Shown one piece after another: positions 24,802-33,821 of a DNA stretch of 64,000 nt; the stretch's first letter is position 1, and each line of letters opens with the position of its first letter. Under the pieces are notes generated by a model. That model did not search any database, was not told where the DNA came from, and worked only from the letters and a program-made list of their open reading frames with translations. The position numbers and the translations under genes were made by a program. Where the stretch lies: contig NZ_CDSE01000021.1 in NCBI RefSeq assembly GCF_001373415.1, forward strand, positions 18,942 to 82,941, given 5' to 3'. This DNA comes from Paenibacillus dakarensis (GTDB lineage Bacteria; Bacillota; Bacilli; Paenibacillales; Paenibacillaceae).

Positions 24802-26202
24802 ATGAAAATGAATTTACGAATGGGTAAGCGTTTGATGTTTACGGTATTAATTGGGGCATTGTTAACACCTCAAAGTTTGCAGGCGGCAAAAGCAGACACC
24901 AGCGCAAAGGGTGCCCAGAACAGTGGCAGTCCAGGTGCTGTATCTGTACAGAAATACGATTTGGAAAAGAGATATACCTATAAAACCGATCGATTCACAA
25001 TAAGCTTGCCCTCTTCGTGGGAGAAGAAATTAACGGCCCAGGAGAGCAAAGACGCAGTCGTGTTTTATTACACTTCTTCAAACAACACGTTAAAACGCGA
25101 ATTTCTATTCAGCGTTGAATGGATTGCTAAAGAACATTGGGGTGTTTGGCAGAAGAACGGATTTTTCAAGGAGCTCGGCCGCACAGAGCAAGTTGTCTAT
25201 GCGCTGCATAAACCGAGCGAAAGCCCTTTCGCGTCTGCGATGAAAGGAGCGGACTACAAAGAGACACAGAAAATGCTGAAGCAGCTGGACACCGTCCTTG
25301 GTTTTAAGCTGCTGGACCCAGTGTCACCGCACCCGTCGAAGGAGCTGATCCTGACCGATGCGGGGCAGGCGGCAGAGCTTTACTTATTTGGACTGCAGCA
25401 CCGGAATGCGTCTATTCAGTATGCTGCCTTCTCGAAGGAAATGAAGAAGCGGATGCTGAAGCCTTTTGAGAGCTTGAATTGGGTAACGGGTGTATCCAGC
25501 CCATGGATTACCGGTTGGAAAATCAACAAGCAAACCTCGGTGGACAGCACTCATCAAACGATCGAGGTCACCCTTAATACGGCAACCTCGGCAGGACCTG
25601 ATAAGCCCGTACGGCTTACTATTTCACTTGCCCTGGAAGGCGGCAAACAATGGGTTGTCGACAATGTGAAAATCGAGGGTGCGCTGCCGAGAAGCGGCTT
25701 AACTAATAATGGTGCGGTTTCACCGCAGTCATTTACCGTAGAGGATGCAAGAAAGCTTGCGCTTCAGGCGGTCTCTCATTACTGGTATATGAATTCCGGT
25801 GGAACCTATAAGAATGGAGGGGCTATCAAGGAGTTCTCAATTAAAGGAAAAGGCGATCATTACAGATGGATGGGCAATGACCTTGACACCAAGGCGAAGC
25901 TGAGCGCCTATTTGCAGGAAGTGTACACCAAGGAGCGCGTTGAGCGGTTCTTGAGCAGCCAACTGGCGTCAGGCAATTTAGCCGAGAAAGATGGACGTTT
26001 GGCTCAGCCGAACGCCGATGGGGGAAGCATTCTTGATTGGGCGAATGCCAAGATAGAACTGACTGGAGAAAGCAAAAATCACAAAACGTTTCGCTATATC
26101 GTACCAGCAGGCGGTTCTGATAAAAAGACGATGAACATCGGCTTTAGCTATGTAGAAGGATCCGGTTGGAGAATTGACGAAGATATTCGTGAGATTCGAT
26201 AA
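24802..26202 (+). CDS. Secreted protein of unknown function
   Basis: From the ATG at 24802 (GAAGGGG site; the longer frame to 24709 has none) the 466-residue product has a signal peptide (MKMNLRMGKRLMFTVLIGAL, cleavage near AKA). Residues 55-190 have a fold-like run (YTYKTDRFTISLPSSWEKK, EFLFSVEWI). Residues 210-320 look like an NTF2-like/Cystatin-like domain (AAELYLFGLQHRNASIQYAA, WKINKQTSVD, VDNVKIEG). A second similar domain follows at about 340-460 (DARKLALQAVSHYWYMN, GWRIDEDIREI). I recognise no named family. It is a monocistronic gene, probably exported. Confidence 0.7.
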   Translation: MKMNLRMGKRLMFTVLIGALLTPQSLQAAKADTSAKGAQNSGSPGAVSVQKYDLEKRYTYKTDRFTISLPSSWEKKLTAQESKDAVVFYYTSSNNTLKREFLFSVEWIAKEHWGVWQKNGFFKELGRTEQVVYALHKPSESPFASAMKGADYKETQKMLKQLDTVLGFKLLDPVSPHPSKELILTDAGQAAELYLFGLQHRNASIQYAAFSKEMKKRMLKPFESLNWVTGVSSPWITGWKINKQTSVDSTHQTIEVTLNTATSAGPDKPVRLTISLALEGGKQWVVDNVKIEGALPRSGLTNNGAVSPQSFTVEDARKLALQAVSHYWYMNSGGTYKNGGAIKEFSIKGKGDHYRWMGNDLDTKAKLSAYLQEVYTKERVERFLSSQLASGNLAEKDGRLAQPNADGGSILDWANAKIELTGESKNHKTFRYIVPAGGSDKKTMNIGFSYVEGSGWRIDEDIREIR

Positions 26203-26227
26203 GCAGAGGCCTGCTGGCTGCTTTAAA

Positions 26228-26274
26228 TAGTCCCGACAGGAGTATTTCGGGCTGCACGGGGACTACCCCTTTTT
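26228..26274 (+). terminator. Terminator after the secreted-protein gene
   Basis: TAGTCCC (26228-26234) pairs with GGGACTA (26259-26265) around an internally paired loop, followed by CCCCTTTTT. Confidence 0.7.
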
Positions 26275-26389
26275 AAGTATAAGCGTCATCCCCATGAACA
26301 TTGCATTTCAATTCGCGGACGAAAGACGCGTTTACCTCGAATTTTGGTGATAATCCCTCCATAATAGCTCCTTCCAAATCGCAGACCAT
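26273..26389 (-). CDS. Possible 38-residue small protein
   Basis: A minus-strand ATG at 26389 behind GAGAGG opens a 38-codon frame (MVCDLEGAIMEGLSPKFEVN, then a charged stretch with RELKCNVHGD). Its composition is protein-like, but I recognise no family. It could equally be chance. Confidence 0.2.
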   Translation of the reverse strand: MVCDLEGAIMEGLSPKFEVNASFVRELKCNVHGDDAYT

Positions 26390-26568
26390 TTTCCTCTCAC
26401 CGTTGTGATTACGGTTACTTGCACGATTGGATATGTCGAAAATCTTCTGTTACGCCACTTTGCTTATGGATGTTTATTTTGTACCTACTAATCTAAAAAA
26501 GCAGGAATTGGTAAAATTTTCTCGAATCATAGGAGGTGATTTCATCGAATTGAATGGAGTGAACACGG

Positions 26569-28017
26569 GTGGTTGACCAGGGAAGTGAACTATATCAACG
26601 CAATAAGTTAATGGTCTGTTTATTATGGGGGGCTTTGATTTTAGGCATTGGAGCAAGCTACGAGTCGATTGCGAAGATGTTGATGCTAGCGGAAATCGGA
26701 GGCGTGGTCGCTCTCGTCTGCACGGTTATGCTTTGGAGGCGCATCGCGCTGCCGTATTTAATGTATGTCGTCGCGGTCGGATTGAACGTTATCGCAATCG
26801 GGTTTATTTATGTGTCAGTGGGATACCACAATTCGCTGATCATCTATTTGGGACTCGCAATCGTTACGATTTATCATAATATTCGCCCGCTTATTGTATA
26901 CGGCGGGATCTCCGTTGTTGCGCTTAATTATTTCTTGCAAACGCATGAAGGATATACCACAATCGATCCAATCGGCGCGAACGCCTTTCTGATTCTGACG
27001 CTCGTTACGCTTGCCTTCCAGGGCCAAATCGGTGCTAAATTGACCAAGAAAATCGAGGCGGGCGCGAAAGAATCGGAATTAGCCAGACGGCACACGGATA
27101 AGGTGCTGAGTGAGGTTACGACTTCAGTCAAAATATTAAGCCGCTCGGCTCAAAACCTTTCTTCCAACGCGGGGGTTACCGGGAAAATTTCCGAAGAGGT
27201 TACGACCGCCTTCCATGAAATTGCCAGTGGTATGGAAGTGCAAGCGGGCAGCGTATCGGATGTATCCGAAGCGATGGAGGACGTTAACAAGGTGGTTGCG
27301 AATGCGACAGGCGCTTCAGTCAGCATGAGTGAAAAACTGCGCAATACGGCACAGATTACCACGCTTGGTCAAGCCAATATGGAGCAGCTATCAAAAAATA
27401 TGGCGGAGATCGATCATAGCGTGACAGAAACGGCCGGTATCATAAATGAAGTCAACGAGGAAAATGAGAAAATCGGTGAAATCGTCGCTTCCATAAGCGA
27501 AATTGCCAATCAGACGAACCTCCTCTCCTTAAACGCTTCGATTGAGGCATCAAGAGCGGGTGAGAATGGCAGAGGGTTTGCCGTCGTTGCCACGGAGATA
27601 CGCAAGCTGTCGTTGAATGCTCATATGGCGTCGGAAAATATTGCGCTCAGCCTTGGATCGATTCAGAAGAAGATTGGCCACGCCGCCGAGAGCGTTGAGC
27701 AGGGGCTGGAGGCTGCTCAGTCCGGCTCCAGATCGGTGACGAACGCGGTTGAATTTTTCGCGAGTATCAAGCAAAACTCGGAGGAAGTGCTGGAGCAGGC
27801 TGAGATGCTTAATGCCATGAACGAGCAATTGCTTGCTTCGTCGAAGCAGGTCACGGATCAGATGAACGCTGTGGCAAACGTGACGGAGCAATCAGCTGCA
27901 TCGGTCGAGGAGGTATTGGCCAGCGCCGATGTTCAGAAAAGCCGCGTTAACGATATCGTGGAAAGCATTGAGGAGTTGAGTCAAATAACAGGAAAGCTTA
28001 GCGATCTTGTGAAGTAG
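26569..28017 (+). CDS. Methyl-accepting chemotaxis protein with membrane-embedded sensor region
   Basis: The 482-residue chemoreceptor starts at GTG 26569 (GGAG 10 nt upstream; TGA three codons before excludes longer starts). Residues 1-165 contain about six transmembrane helices and almost no extracellular loop, so sensing is probably in the membrane plane. There is no HAMP domain. Residues 190-482 are the cytoplasmic signalling helices with the conserved hairpin tip ([20 protein letters not shown], then [13 protein letters not shown]) that binds CheA/CheW. An 8-codon leader frame with a stronger Shine-Dalgarno overlaps its start. The next gene begins 43 nt later. Confidence 0.92.
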   Translation: MVDQGSELYQRNKLMVCLLWGALILGIGASYESIAKMLMLAEIGGVVALVCTVMLWRRIALPYLMYVVAVGLNVIAIGFIYVSVGYHNSLIIYLGLAIVTIYHNIRPLIVYGGISVVALNYFLQTHEGYTTIDPIGANAFLILTLVTLAFQGQIGAKLTKKIEAGAKESELARRHTDKVLSEVTTSVKILSRSAQNLSSNAGVTGKISEEVTTAFHEIASGMEVQAGSVSDVSEAMEDVNKVVANATGASVSMSEKLRNTAQITTLGQANMEQLSKNMAEIDHSVTETAGIINEVNEENEKIGEIVASISEIANQTNLLSLNASIEASRAGENGRGFAVVATEIRKLSLNAHMASENIALSLGSIQKKIGHAAESVEQGLEAAQSGSRSVTNAVEFFASIKQNSEEVLEQAEMLNAMNEQLLASSKQVTDQMNAVANVTEQSAASVEEVLASADVQKSRVNDIVESIEELSQITGKLSDLVK

Positions 28018-28060
28018 TGTTATGGTAAACCGTAATTTATATCCCCAGGGAGATATTCTG

Positions 28061-29200
28061 ATGGTTGATGTCTTTGCGGTAGCTGAAATTATTGTCCAGC
28101 ACATTAAGAACCATTACCCCCAAGATGTTGCGATTGTGGGGTATTACGGGTCTTATCTCCAGGGCAGAGCGACGGAACGATCGGATTTGGATTTCTTCTT
28201 CATTCCAGCCACGGAGAGAGGCAGACAAGTGGAATGCCAGTTTATCATCGACGGCATCGGATTTGATTTCTGGCCAATCGGATGGGATCGTGCTGAAAGA
28301 ATGGCAAGATCTGAGGAGTGGAACACGACAATCATAGCAGACTGTGAACTTTTGTATGTCCGATCAGAGAATGATCTTGCGAGATTCATGGAACTTCGCG
28401 AGACGATCTCCAATATGGGGGATGAATCCAAAACGTCTGCGATGATCAGCCAAGCCGAGTCTGTTCTAAAAGATTGTCTGATCAGCATAGCTAAAATGCG
28501 GCTTACCGAAAATTCCGGGGATTTATCCTATTTACGAATCCAGGCTCAAGCAATTTCGGGAAACATTTTCAAGGCTCTCGGCTTCTTGAATCAAATCTAC
28601 TATAAGCGCAGCTGGGGCCACTATCGTGAGCAAGTCAGAAATCTGCCTATGAAGCCGGAACAGCTGGATCAATACCTGGATATTATTATGTTCAGCACCG
28701 TTCCTGATGAATTGATGTCAGCGTGCGAGAATTTGACTGCTGATACACTTCGCCTAATATCGGAGCGGCACAACAAACAAGAGGGGATTCGCTCATATAA
28801 AGAACGAATGAAGGGGTACTATGAAGAGGAAAGGGCAGTCCTGAACAAACTGTTAACCGCGTGTGAAAAAGGCCATTACGAAACAGCCTTCTTCGTTGCT
28901 GCCGGAGTACAAGACGCGTTATCCCGAATTTTGTACGCAGCAGAAAAGGGACGTTGGCCAGGTATTGCTGATTTAGGCGAGCACCGCGAGTTTTATGTTC
29001 GTTATGGTTATCCCGATCTTGCCGCGCTTCTGGATCCGTCCGATTTCGAACCGTTGCGATTAGCTGTTCTACAGCTTATTGAAAAGTTAGAGAATCACCT
29101 CAACACAGAAGGAGTGCCTATGAACCAATTCGGCTCTGTTCCGGAATTTGAATCATTTTACAAAAACAGATGGTCTGATGAAGGGGAACGAACGAAGTAA
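28061..29200 (+). CDS. MNT-type nucleotidyltransferase with helical C-terminal domain
   Basis: The 379-residue protein starts at ATG 28061 behind AGGGAG; ATG 28022 lacks a site. Residues 28-46 (YYGSYLQGRATERSDLDFF) are the GS-x10-DxD motif of the DNA polymerase beta/kanamycin nucleotidyltransferase superfamily. The third acidic residue is likely in GIGFDFWPIG. Residues 100-379 are helical, with two segments reminiscent of HEPN/KNTase C-terminal bundles. The family transfers NMP to antibiotics, proteins or tRNA; the target is not visible. It is followed 30 nt later by a metallophosphoesterase and then an EEP phosphatase, apparently an operon. Confidence 0.8.
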   Translation: MVDVFAVAEIIVQHIKNHYPQDVAIVGYYGSYLQGRATERSDLDFFFIPATERGRQVECQFIIDGIGFDFWPIGWDRAERMARSEEWNTTIIADCELLYVRSENDLARFMELRETISNMGDESKTSAMISQAESVLKDCLISIAKMRLTENSGDLSYLRIQAQAISGNIFKALGFLNQIYYKRSWGHYREQVRNLPMKPEQLDQYLDIIMFSTVPDELMSACENLTADTLRLISERHNKQEGIRSYKERMKGYYEEERAVLNKLLTACEKGHYETAFFVAAGVQDALSRILYAAEKGRWPGIADLGEHREFYVRYGYPDLAALLDPSDFEPLRLAVLQLIEKLENHLNTEGVPMNQFGSVPEFESFYKNRWSDEGERTK

Positions 29201-29230
29201 ACATCATAGTGAGCAGAGGGCGGTGGAGAT

Positions 29231-30121
29231 ATGGTTCGATTTTTGTACATCACTGATACACATTTGGGATCGAATGGTGCAGGGTTTCAGCAGCAGCCTG
29301 CCTATCCTGATCAACTTGGCCATTTGCTGGATGGCATCCGTCATATACTCAAGGAGGAGTCGGAAATCGACTTCATCCTGCACGGCGGGGATATGGTGCA
29401 CGGCTGTTCAGAGCATACGATTGAAATGGCAAGGGAAGCTTTCCAATTTGATGTTCCGCTCTATTTGTCTGTCGGCAATCATGACCTCGACCGACCGGAT
29501 GCCGCGGAACTATGGCTTAAGCACGCACCTGGATTCTTCGCTTCAGGCAAGGCGCTGGATTATCAGGTCCAGGTCAACGGGGTTATGCTGCACGTGATGC
29601 CAAATCAGTGGGACCGGGAGCAGTTGTACTATTGGAAGCAGGCACAGGATCCGTTCTATACGGAGGATCAGATGCGCAGGTTGGAAGCTGATATCCGCAG
29701 AGATCCCGATCTCATTCACCTGCTGGCTGTACATAATCCGGTTTTCGGTGTGATGCCGGAACAAACCGGTCTCATGGAAGTCATTCATGAGGTGGACAGC
29801 GATTTTCGCCGCTATATTCTTGATCTGATGGATAGGTATCCGCAGCTAAAGTGCGTGCTGTCCGGTCATAACCATATTAATTCGCTATACCATGTGGAAG
29901 GTGGACTGCTTCTATCATCCAGCTCTTTAATCGAGACTCCGTTTGAATACAAAATCATTGAAATCAATCAGAACCGGATTCAGGTAGAGACCAGAAGCCT
30001 GCCGATCCAATCGCCATTGAAATCAAGCCAAAGCGCTGACTTCATGCCCGACTACAGGGTAGATCGCAGCTACGTTCAGGGAAGAAGACAAGACAGGGAG
30101 GCGGTGTTCAAGTGGGAATGA
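29231..30121 (+). CDS. Calcineurin-like metallophosphoesterase
   Basis: The 296-residue protein has every metal motif of the family in order: DTHLGSN (residues 8-14), GGDMVHG, VGNHDLDRP, the His in VHNPVFG and SGHNHIN. It is cytoplasmic with no signal peptide, resembling the cyclic-nucleotide/lipid-diphosphate phosphodiesterase branch. It overlaps the next gene by 10 nt. Placed after a nucleotidyltransferase and before an EEP hydrolase, it may act on the same phosphorylated compound (inference). Confidence 0.9.
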   Translation: MVRFLYITDTHLGSNGAGFQQQPAYPDQLGHLLDGIRHILKEESEIDFILHGGDMVHGCSEHTIEMAREAFQFDVPLYLSVGNHDLDRPDAAELWLKHAPGFFASGKALDYQVQVNGVMLHVMPNQWDREQLYYWKQAQDPFYTEDQMRRLEADIRRDPDLIHLLAVHNPVFGVMPEQTGLMEVIHEVDSDFRRYILDLMDRYPQLKCVLSGHNHINSLYHVEGGLLLSSSSLIETPFEYKIIEINQNRIQVETRSLPIQSPLKSSQSADFMPDYRVDRSYVQGRRQDREAVFKWE

Positions 30122-30903
30122 ATATCCTGCAGTACAATGTCTTAGATGGATGCCAGGACGAGGAGCGGTTAGCAGGCCTTGACTCCTGGATCACCTCGCA
30201 GCCTTATGATGTCATCGGATTTAATGAGTTAAATGGTTGGATACAGAGCAAGCTCGCTTCCTATGCTCTCCGTTGGGGGTACGGCTACAGTTACGTGTAT
30301 GAGACGCATAGGAGTAAATACTATGTTGGGCTCGTATCGAAGTTTCCGATTGAGATCATTAGCAGGACAGAGGAGCCCTTCCACCATGGCTTGCTCCATG
30401 TGAAGGTCAATGATGTGCATTTTCTGATTACCCATCTGTGTCCGTCCGATTCCTTGAAGCGGGAACGGGAGACGGAATACATTGCCGGGATCGTCCGAAG
30501 CATCACCGAACCACTGCTCGTGATGGGCGACCTTAATACGTTATCGCCGCATGATGAACCGTTCTACATGGAATGCGGCATCGCTCATACACTCGCACAG
30601 GAAGATAGGTTGAGGAAGAAGTTTATGCACGGAGGAATGATTAATTATAAGCCAATGCAAATCCTGCTTGACGCGGGCTTGTCGGATGCAGGACATCATA
30701 GCGGACAAGAGAGAGAGCTTCCTTTTCAATATTCAGTTCCAACTTCCGTTAATCAAGATCATATGCACGCAGCTTGCTTGAGGCTGGATTATGTCTTGGT
30801 CAATGAATCCTTGCGGAAGCGAGGGCCGGCTGCTTCCATCGTTCGTGATGCGCATGTAGACGGGTTGTCTGATCATTACCCGATCAGGTGTGAGTGGTCT
30901 TAG
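30112..30903 (+). CDS. Endonuclease/exonuclease/phosphatase (EEP) family hydrolase
   Basis: The 263-residue protein starts at GTG 30112, 10 nt after GGGAGG and inside the previous gene; ATG 30118 is the alternative. EEP motifs are MNILQYNVLDG, GFNELNG with the metal-binding Glu, MGDLNT, and the C-terminal DHYPI with the catalytic His/Asp pair; a RLDYVLVN block precedes it. The fold covers sphingomyelinases, inositol-phosphatases and AP endonucleases. The lack of a signal peptide favours an intracellular substrate. It is the last gene of the apparent three-gene unit. Confidence 0.9.
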   Translation: MGMNILQYNVLDGCQDEERLAGLDSWITSQPYDVIGFNELNGWIQSKLASYALRWGYGYSYVYETHRSKYYVGLVSKFPIEIISRTEEPFHHGLLHVKVNDVHFLITHLCPSDSLKRERETEYIAGIVRSITEPLLVMGDLNTLSPHDEPFYMECGIAHTLAQEDRLRKKFMHGGMINYKPMQILLDAGLSDAGHHSGQERELPFQYSVPTSVNQDHMHAACLRLDYVLVNESLRKRGPAASIVRDAHVDGLSDHYPIRCEWS

Positions 30904-30956
30904 GCAGGCCAAGTGAACCTGCCCGGGAGATTAGCAGGCTGATCGTTGTAGCATCG

Positions 30957-31007
30957 GCAAAAAGAAGAACACGGTTCCTCAATACAGGAGCGGTGTTCTT
31001 CTTTTTG
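30957..31007 (+). terminator. Terminator of the NTase/MPE/EEP unit
   Basis: AAAAAGAAGAACAC pairs with GTGTTCTTCTTTTT, with a loop containing a further small hairpin. Confidence 0.9.
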
Positions 31008-31134
31008 CCTGGATAGGGAGATGTCCATGGGGGCGGAAAGAGAAGATTTCCCGCATATATCCTTCTCCTAACGGGTAAGTACTAACAACACAGTTCATCT
31101 CATGACGATGAGATTAGAAAGGGGTTTGAAACGA

Positions 31135-31911
31135 ATGAAGCGCAAACTATTAATAACAGGTGCGGCGGGTACCATAGGGAATGTGCTTTTTAAGGGGCTT
31201 AAGCAGGACAACAGGTATGACATTGTCGGAGCGGATATACAAGCCGACGAGGAGCAGGGCATTGTACAATTGGACATCGATGACGAGGCGCGGCTGGCCG
31301 AGCTGACGCAAGGAATTGACACGGTGCTCCATTTTGCCTGGATAAAGGACAACGATGATTTTCTCGGTAAGGTGCTGGAGGGAAATGTGAGCGGAGCATA
31401 CAAGTTATTCGAGGCAGCCGTGCAAAATGGTGTTCGCCGCCTTGTATTCGCCAGCTCCAATCATGCGACGGGTTATTACAAGACAAGCGAGAAGGTAGAG
31501 CCGGATGACCCGTACCGTCCGGACAGCTTTTACGGGCTCAGCAAATGCTATATCGAGCTGCTCGGCAGGCTTTATTCAGACCAAGGGAAGATCTCTTCAA
31601 TCAATATTCGCATAGGCAACTTTCCCGGAGACAACCGTCCCCATTCAGAGCGTGCGGGGCGTATATGGATATCCGAGCGTGATATGCTTGAGCTGGTCGT
31701 TTGCTGTATAGAAGCTGATGACGAGCTGAAATATTTAAATTTATACGGCACCTCGGCCAATCGTGATAACTATTACAACATAGATTATCTGGAGGAGTTG
31801 ATTGGTTACAAGCCTCAGGATGACGCAGCAAAGCTGCTTGAGCAGGCCAAGGCAGAAGGACGGAAAGTCGCTCAGGATGAAACGATCTATCAGGGGGGAC
31901 AGCAGCAGTAG
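31135..31911 (+). CDS. NAD-dependent uronate dehydrogenase-like short-chain epimerase/dehydrogenase
   Basis: The 258-residue enzyme starts at ATG 31135 after AAAGGGG. It has the Rossmann motif TGAAGTIG (residues 8-15), the catalytic YGLSK (about 136-140) and the SSNHATGYYK block. It has the overall pattern FASSNH.(I/T)G(F/Y)YK...RPDS(F/Y)YGLSK...IRIG known from uronate dehydrogenase (Udh), which oxidises galacturonate or glucuronate to the aldarolactone. It lies directly upstream of a rhamnosidase/importer operon, which fits pectin (rhamnogalacturonan) use. It ends with its own terminator. Confidence 0.82.
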   Translation: MKRKLLITGAAGTIGNVLFKGLKQDNRYDIVGADIQADEEQGIVQLDIDDEARLAELTQGIDTVLHFAWIKDNDDFLGKVLEGNVSGAYKLFEAAVQNGVRRLVFASSNHATGYYKTSEKVEPDDPYRPDSFYGLSKCYIELLGRLYSDQGKISSINIRIGNFPGDNRPHSERAGRIWISERDMLELVVCCIEADDELKYLNLYGTSANRDNYYNIDYLEELIGYKPQDDAAKLLEQAKAEGRKVAQDETIYQGGQQQ

Positions 31912-31964
31912 CCACTCATGTGTACGAAAAATGAAAGAGTACGAGTACAGCATAATTCTAATTT

Positions 31965-31989
31965 AGGGCCGCCATTTTGGCGGCCCTTT
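31965..31989 (+). terminator. Terminator after the uronate dehydrogenase-like gene
   Basis: AGGGCCGCC/GGCGGCCCT 9-bp stem, 5-nt loop, short TTT tail. Confidence 0.7.
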
Positions 31990-32064
31990 AGCATACCGTG
32001 AAAATCTCAGCGTCAATTTCCAGGTAAAGATAATACAACGGATGTAAAGATGTTTTTCTAGTTT

Positions 32065-32093
32065 TTGGAGTGTGACTCCGTCTAGAATTATAA
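32065..32093 (+). promoter_or_regulatory. Candidate sigma-A promoter of the importer/rhamnosidase operon
   Basis: TTGGAG (32065-32070), 17-nt spacer, TTATAA (32088-32093), 40 nt before the start of the binding-protein gene. A GGAGT/ACTCC hairpin overlaps the -35 and could bind a regulator such as the YesN-type protein at 40596. Confidence 0.45.
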
Positions 32094-32132
32094 ATGTAAG
32101 GTTATATCAGAATCCGTTAGGGGGAGTAATTG

Positions 32133-33812
32133 ATGCAGCTTGTTAAACGTATGAGTGTTATGCTAACCGTTACCCTGGCCCTCGCTGCCGCGCTCAGTGG
32201 ATGCGGAGGCGGCGAAAGCAAGCCCGCGGCCGATCCGGCGCCACCTGCACCTGCACCTGCTCCGGTGTCCAAGGAAAACCAGGATCCCAATGCCAAGTCC
32301 AAGTACGACCCGCCGATTAAAGTGAGAATGGTGCTGTCTCAAGCGGTCAACACGACCTTCCCCGAGGGGGATTCCATGAGCAATAACTTGTGGACCCGTA
32401 CCCTTCTGGAAGAGGACGGCATCCAGATTGAAGACGTGTGGACGGTGGATGAATCACAGTATAACGAAAAGCTTAATGTTGCGATCGCCTCCGGTGACCT
32501 GCCGGATGTTTTCCAGGTTACTCCGACACAGCTGCAGCAGCTGGTGGACGCTGACCAACTGGCCGATTTAACGGAAGCATATAAGAACAGCATCTCGCCT
32601 CTGGCGGATGAAAAACTGCGTGAGGACGGCGGAGTCGGTATCGAATCGGCTACCTTTGACGGTAAACTGATGGCTTTGCCGTATACCACGGCAGCAATGG
32701 ACGGAGCCATGATGCTGTGGGTCCGGAAAGACTGGCTCGATAACCTGGGGCTTCCGGAGCCGAAGACCATGGATGACGTGTTCAAAATTTCAAGCGCTTT
32801 CACAAAACAAGATCCTGACAAGAACGGAAAGAACGATACCTTCGGAATCGGCTTCCGAAAAGACATTTTTTCCGGATTTGGCGGCATGACCGGCTTTTTC
32901 AACAGCTTCCATGCTTACAAAAACATGTGGGTTCTTGATGAAAGCACAGGGCAGCTCGTTCACGGCGGTGTCCAGCCAGAGATGAAGGCTGCGCTTGCCA
33001 AGCTTCAGGAGATGTATAAAGCAGGGGAGATCGACAAGGAATTTACGGTTAAAGGAACGCCGCAGATCCAGGAAGACCTGGCTGCTGGACGTATAGGTAT
33101 GATATTCGGGGGAATGGCGGAGCCGCTGTCCAACCTAAATAAATCAGTACAGAATGACCCGAATGCCGTATGGGAGTGCTATCCGCTGCCTTCCATAGAC
33201 GGGGAGACGGCCAGACCGCAAATCTCCTCGATGCCGCCAGTTTACTTCGTGGTCAACAAGAACAGCAAAAATCCTGAGGCTATCATGAAAATGATGAATC
33301 TCTGGGTGGAGAAATGGTTCGGTGAGACGGCTGACGGCAAATTTGACTATGATAACGGCTTCCCGACCCATAAGTACTATACAGTGAGAACCTATGGGGC
33401 GAGAAAAAATCTCGACAACTACCTCATGATCGGCGAAGCGCTCAAAACCGGAGATACGAGCAAGCTGAATCCCGGACAGCTGGGCAACTACAACCAGGTG
33501 AAGCAGTATCTGGACGGCGACAAGAGCATGTGGAATTATGCCAAAATCTTCGGTCCGGAAGGCTCGCTCGGCGTTTTAAATCATTATGTTAATGAGGGCC
33601 TGCTGCTTCCGGACGCCTATCAGGGCATCCCCACAAGTACGATGGTCAAGCGTAACAGTACCGTTGGGGATTTAATGCAGCAAACTTATATGAACATCGT
33701 CCAGGGTGAGCCGATCGACAGCTTTGATGCCTTCGTTGAAAACTGGAAAAAGCTCGGCGGGGATGAAATCACGAAGGAAGTCAACGATTGGTATGCCAGT
33801 CAGAAAAAATAG
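32133..33812 (+). CDS. LplA-type extracellular sugar-binding lipoprotein (ABC importer)
   Basis: The 559-residue family 1 solute-binding protein has a lipoprotein signal (MQLVKRMSVMLTVTLALAAA) and lipobox LSGC. A Pro/Ala linker follows (PAPPAPAPAP). It has LplA/YtcQ-like features: WTRTLLEEDGI, VAIASGDLPDVFQVT, WVRKDWLDNLGLPEPKTMDD. The ATG at 32133 follows GGGGAG. It is the first gene of an operon with two LplB/LplC-type permeases and a GH78 rhamnosidase, so the ligand is probably a rhamnose-containing oligosaccharide. No ATPase is encoded; importers of this class share MsmX-type ATPases. Confidence 0.93.
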   Translation: MQLVKRMSVMLTVTLALAAALSGCGGGESKPAADPAPPAPAPAPVSKENQDPNAKSKYDPPIKVRMVLSQAVNTTFPEGDSMSNNLWTRTLLEEDGIQIEDVWTVDESQYNEKLNVAIASGDLPDVFQVTPTQLQQLVDADQLADLTEAYKNSISPLADEKLREDGGVGIESATFDGKLMALPYTTAAMDGAMMLWVRKDWLDNLGLPEPKTMDDVFKISSAFTKQDPDKNGKNDTFGIGFRKDIFSGFGGMTGFFNSFHAYKNMWVLDESTGQLVHGGVQPEMKAALAKLQEMYKAGEIDKEFTVKGTPQIQEDLAAGRIGMIFGGMAEPLSNLNKSVQNDPNAVWECYPLPSIDGETARPQISSMPPVYFVVNKNSKNPEAIMKMMNLWVEKWFGETADGKFDYDNGFPTHKYYTVRTYGARKNLDNYLMIGEALKTGDTSKLNPGQLGNYNQVKQYLDGDKSMWNYAKIFGPEGSLGVLNHYVNEGLLLPDAYQGIPTSTMVKRNSTVGDLMQQTYMNIVQGEPIDSFDAFVENWKKLGGDEITKEVNDWYASQKK

Positions 33813-33821
33813 GTAAAAGAG

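Larger units (their letters stand above)
26203..26568. other. Intergenic stretch before the chemoreceptor gene
   Basis: It holds the terminator at 26228-26274 and a possible 38-codon minus-strand ORF. A full Shine-Dalgarno (AGGAGGTGAT, 26531-26540) is followed not by the mcp start but by a TTG-initiated 8-codon frame (26550-26576) whose TGA overlaps the mcp start region. No clear promoter was identified. Confidence 0.5.

Noticed and set aside
32339..32902. 187-codon minus-strand ORF opposite the sugar-binding protein
   Set aside because: Its long Ser-rich frame is a product of codon bias on the coding strand; no ribosome-binding site or homology is visible.
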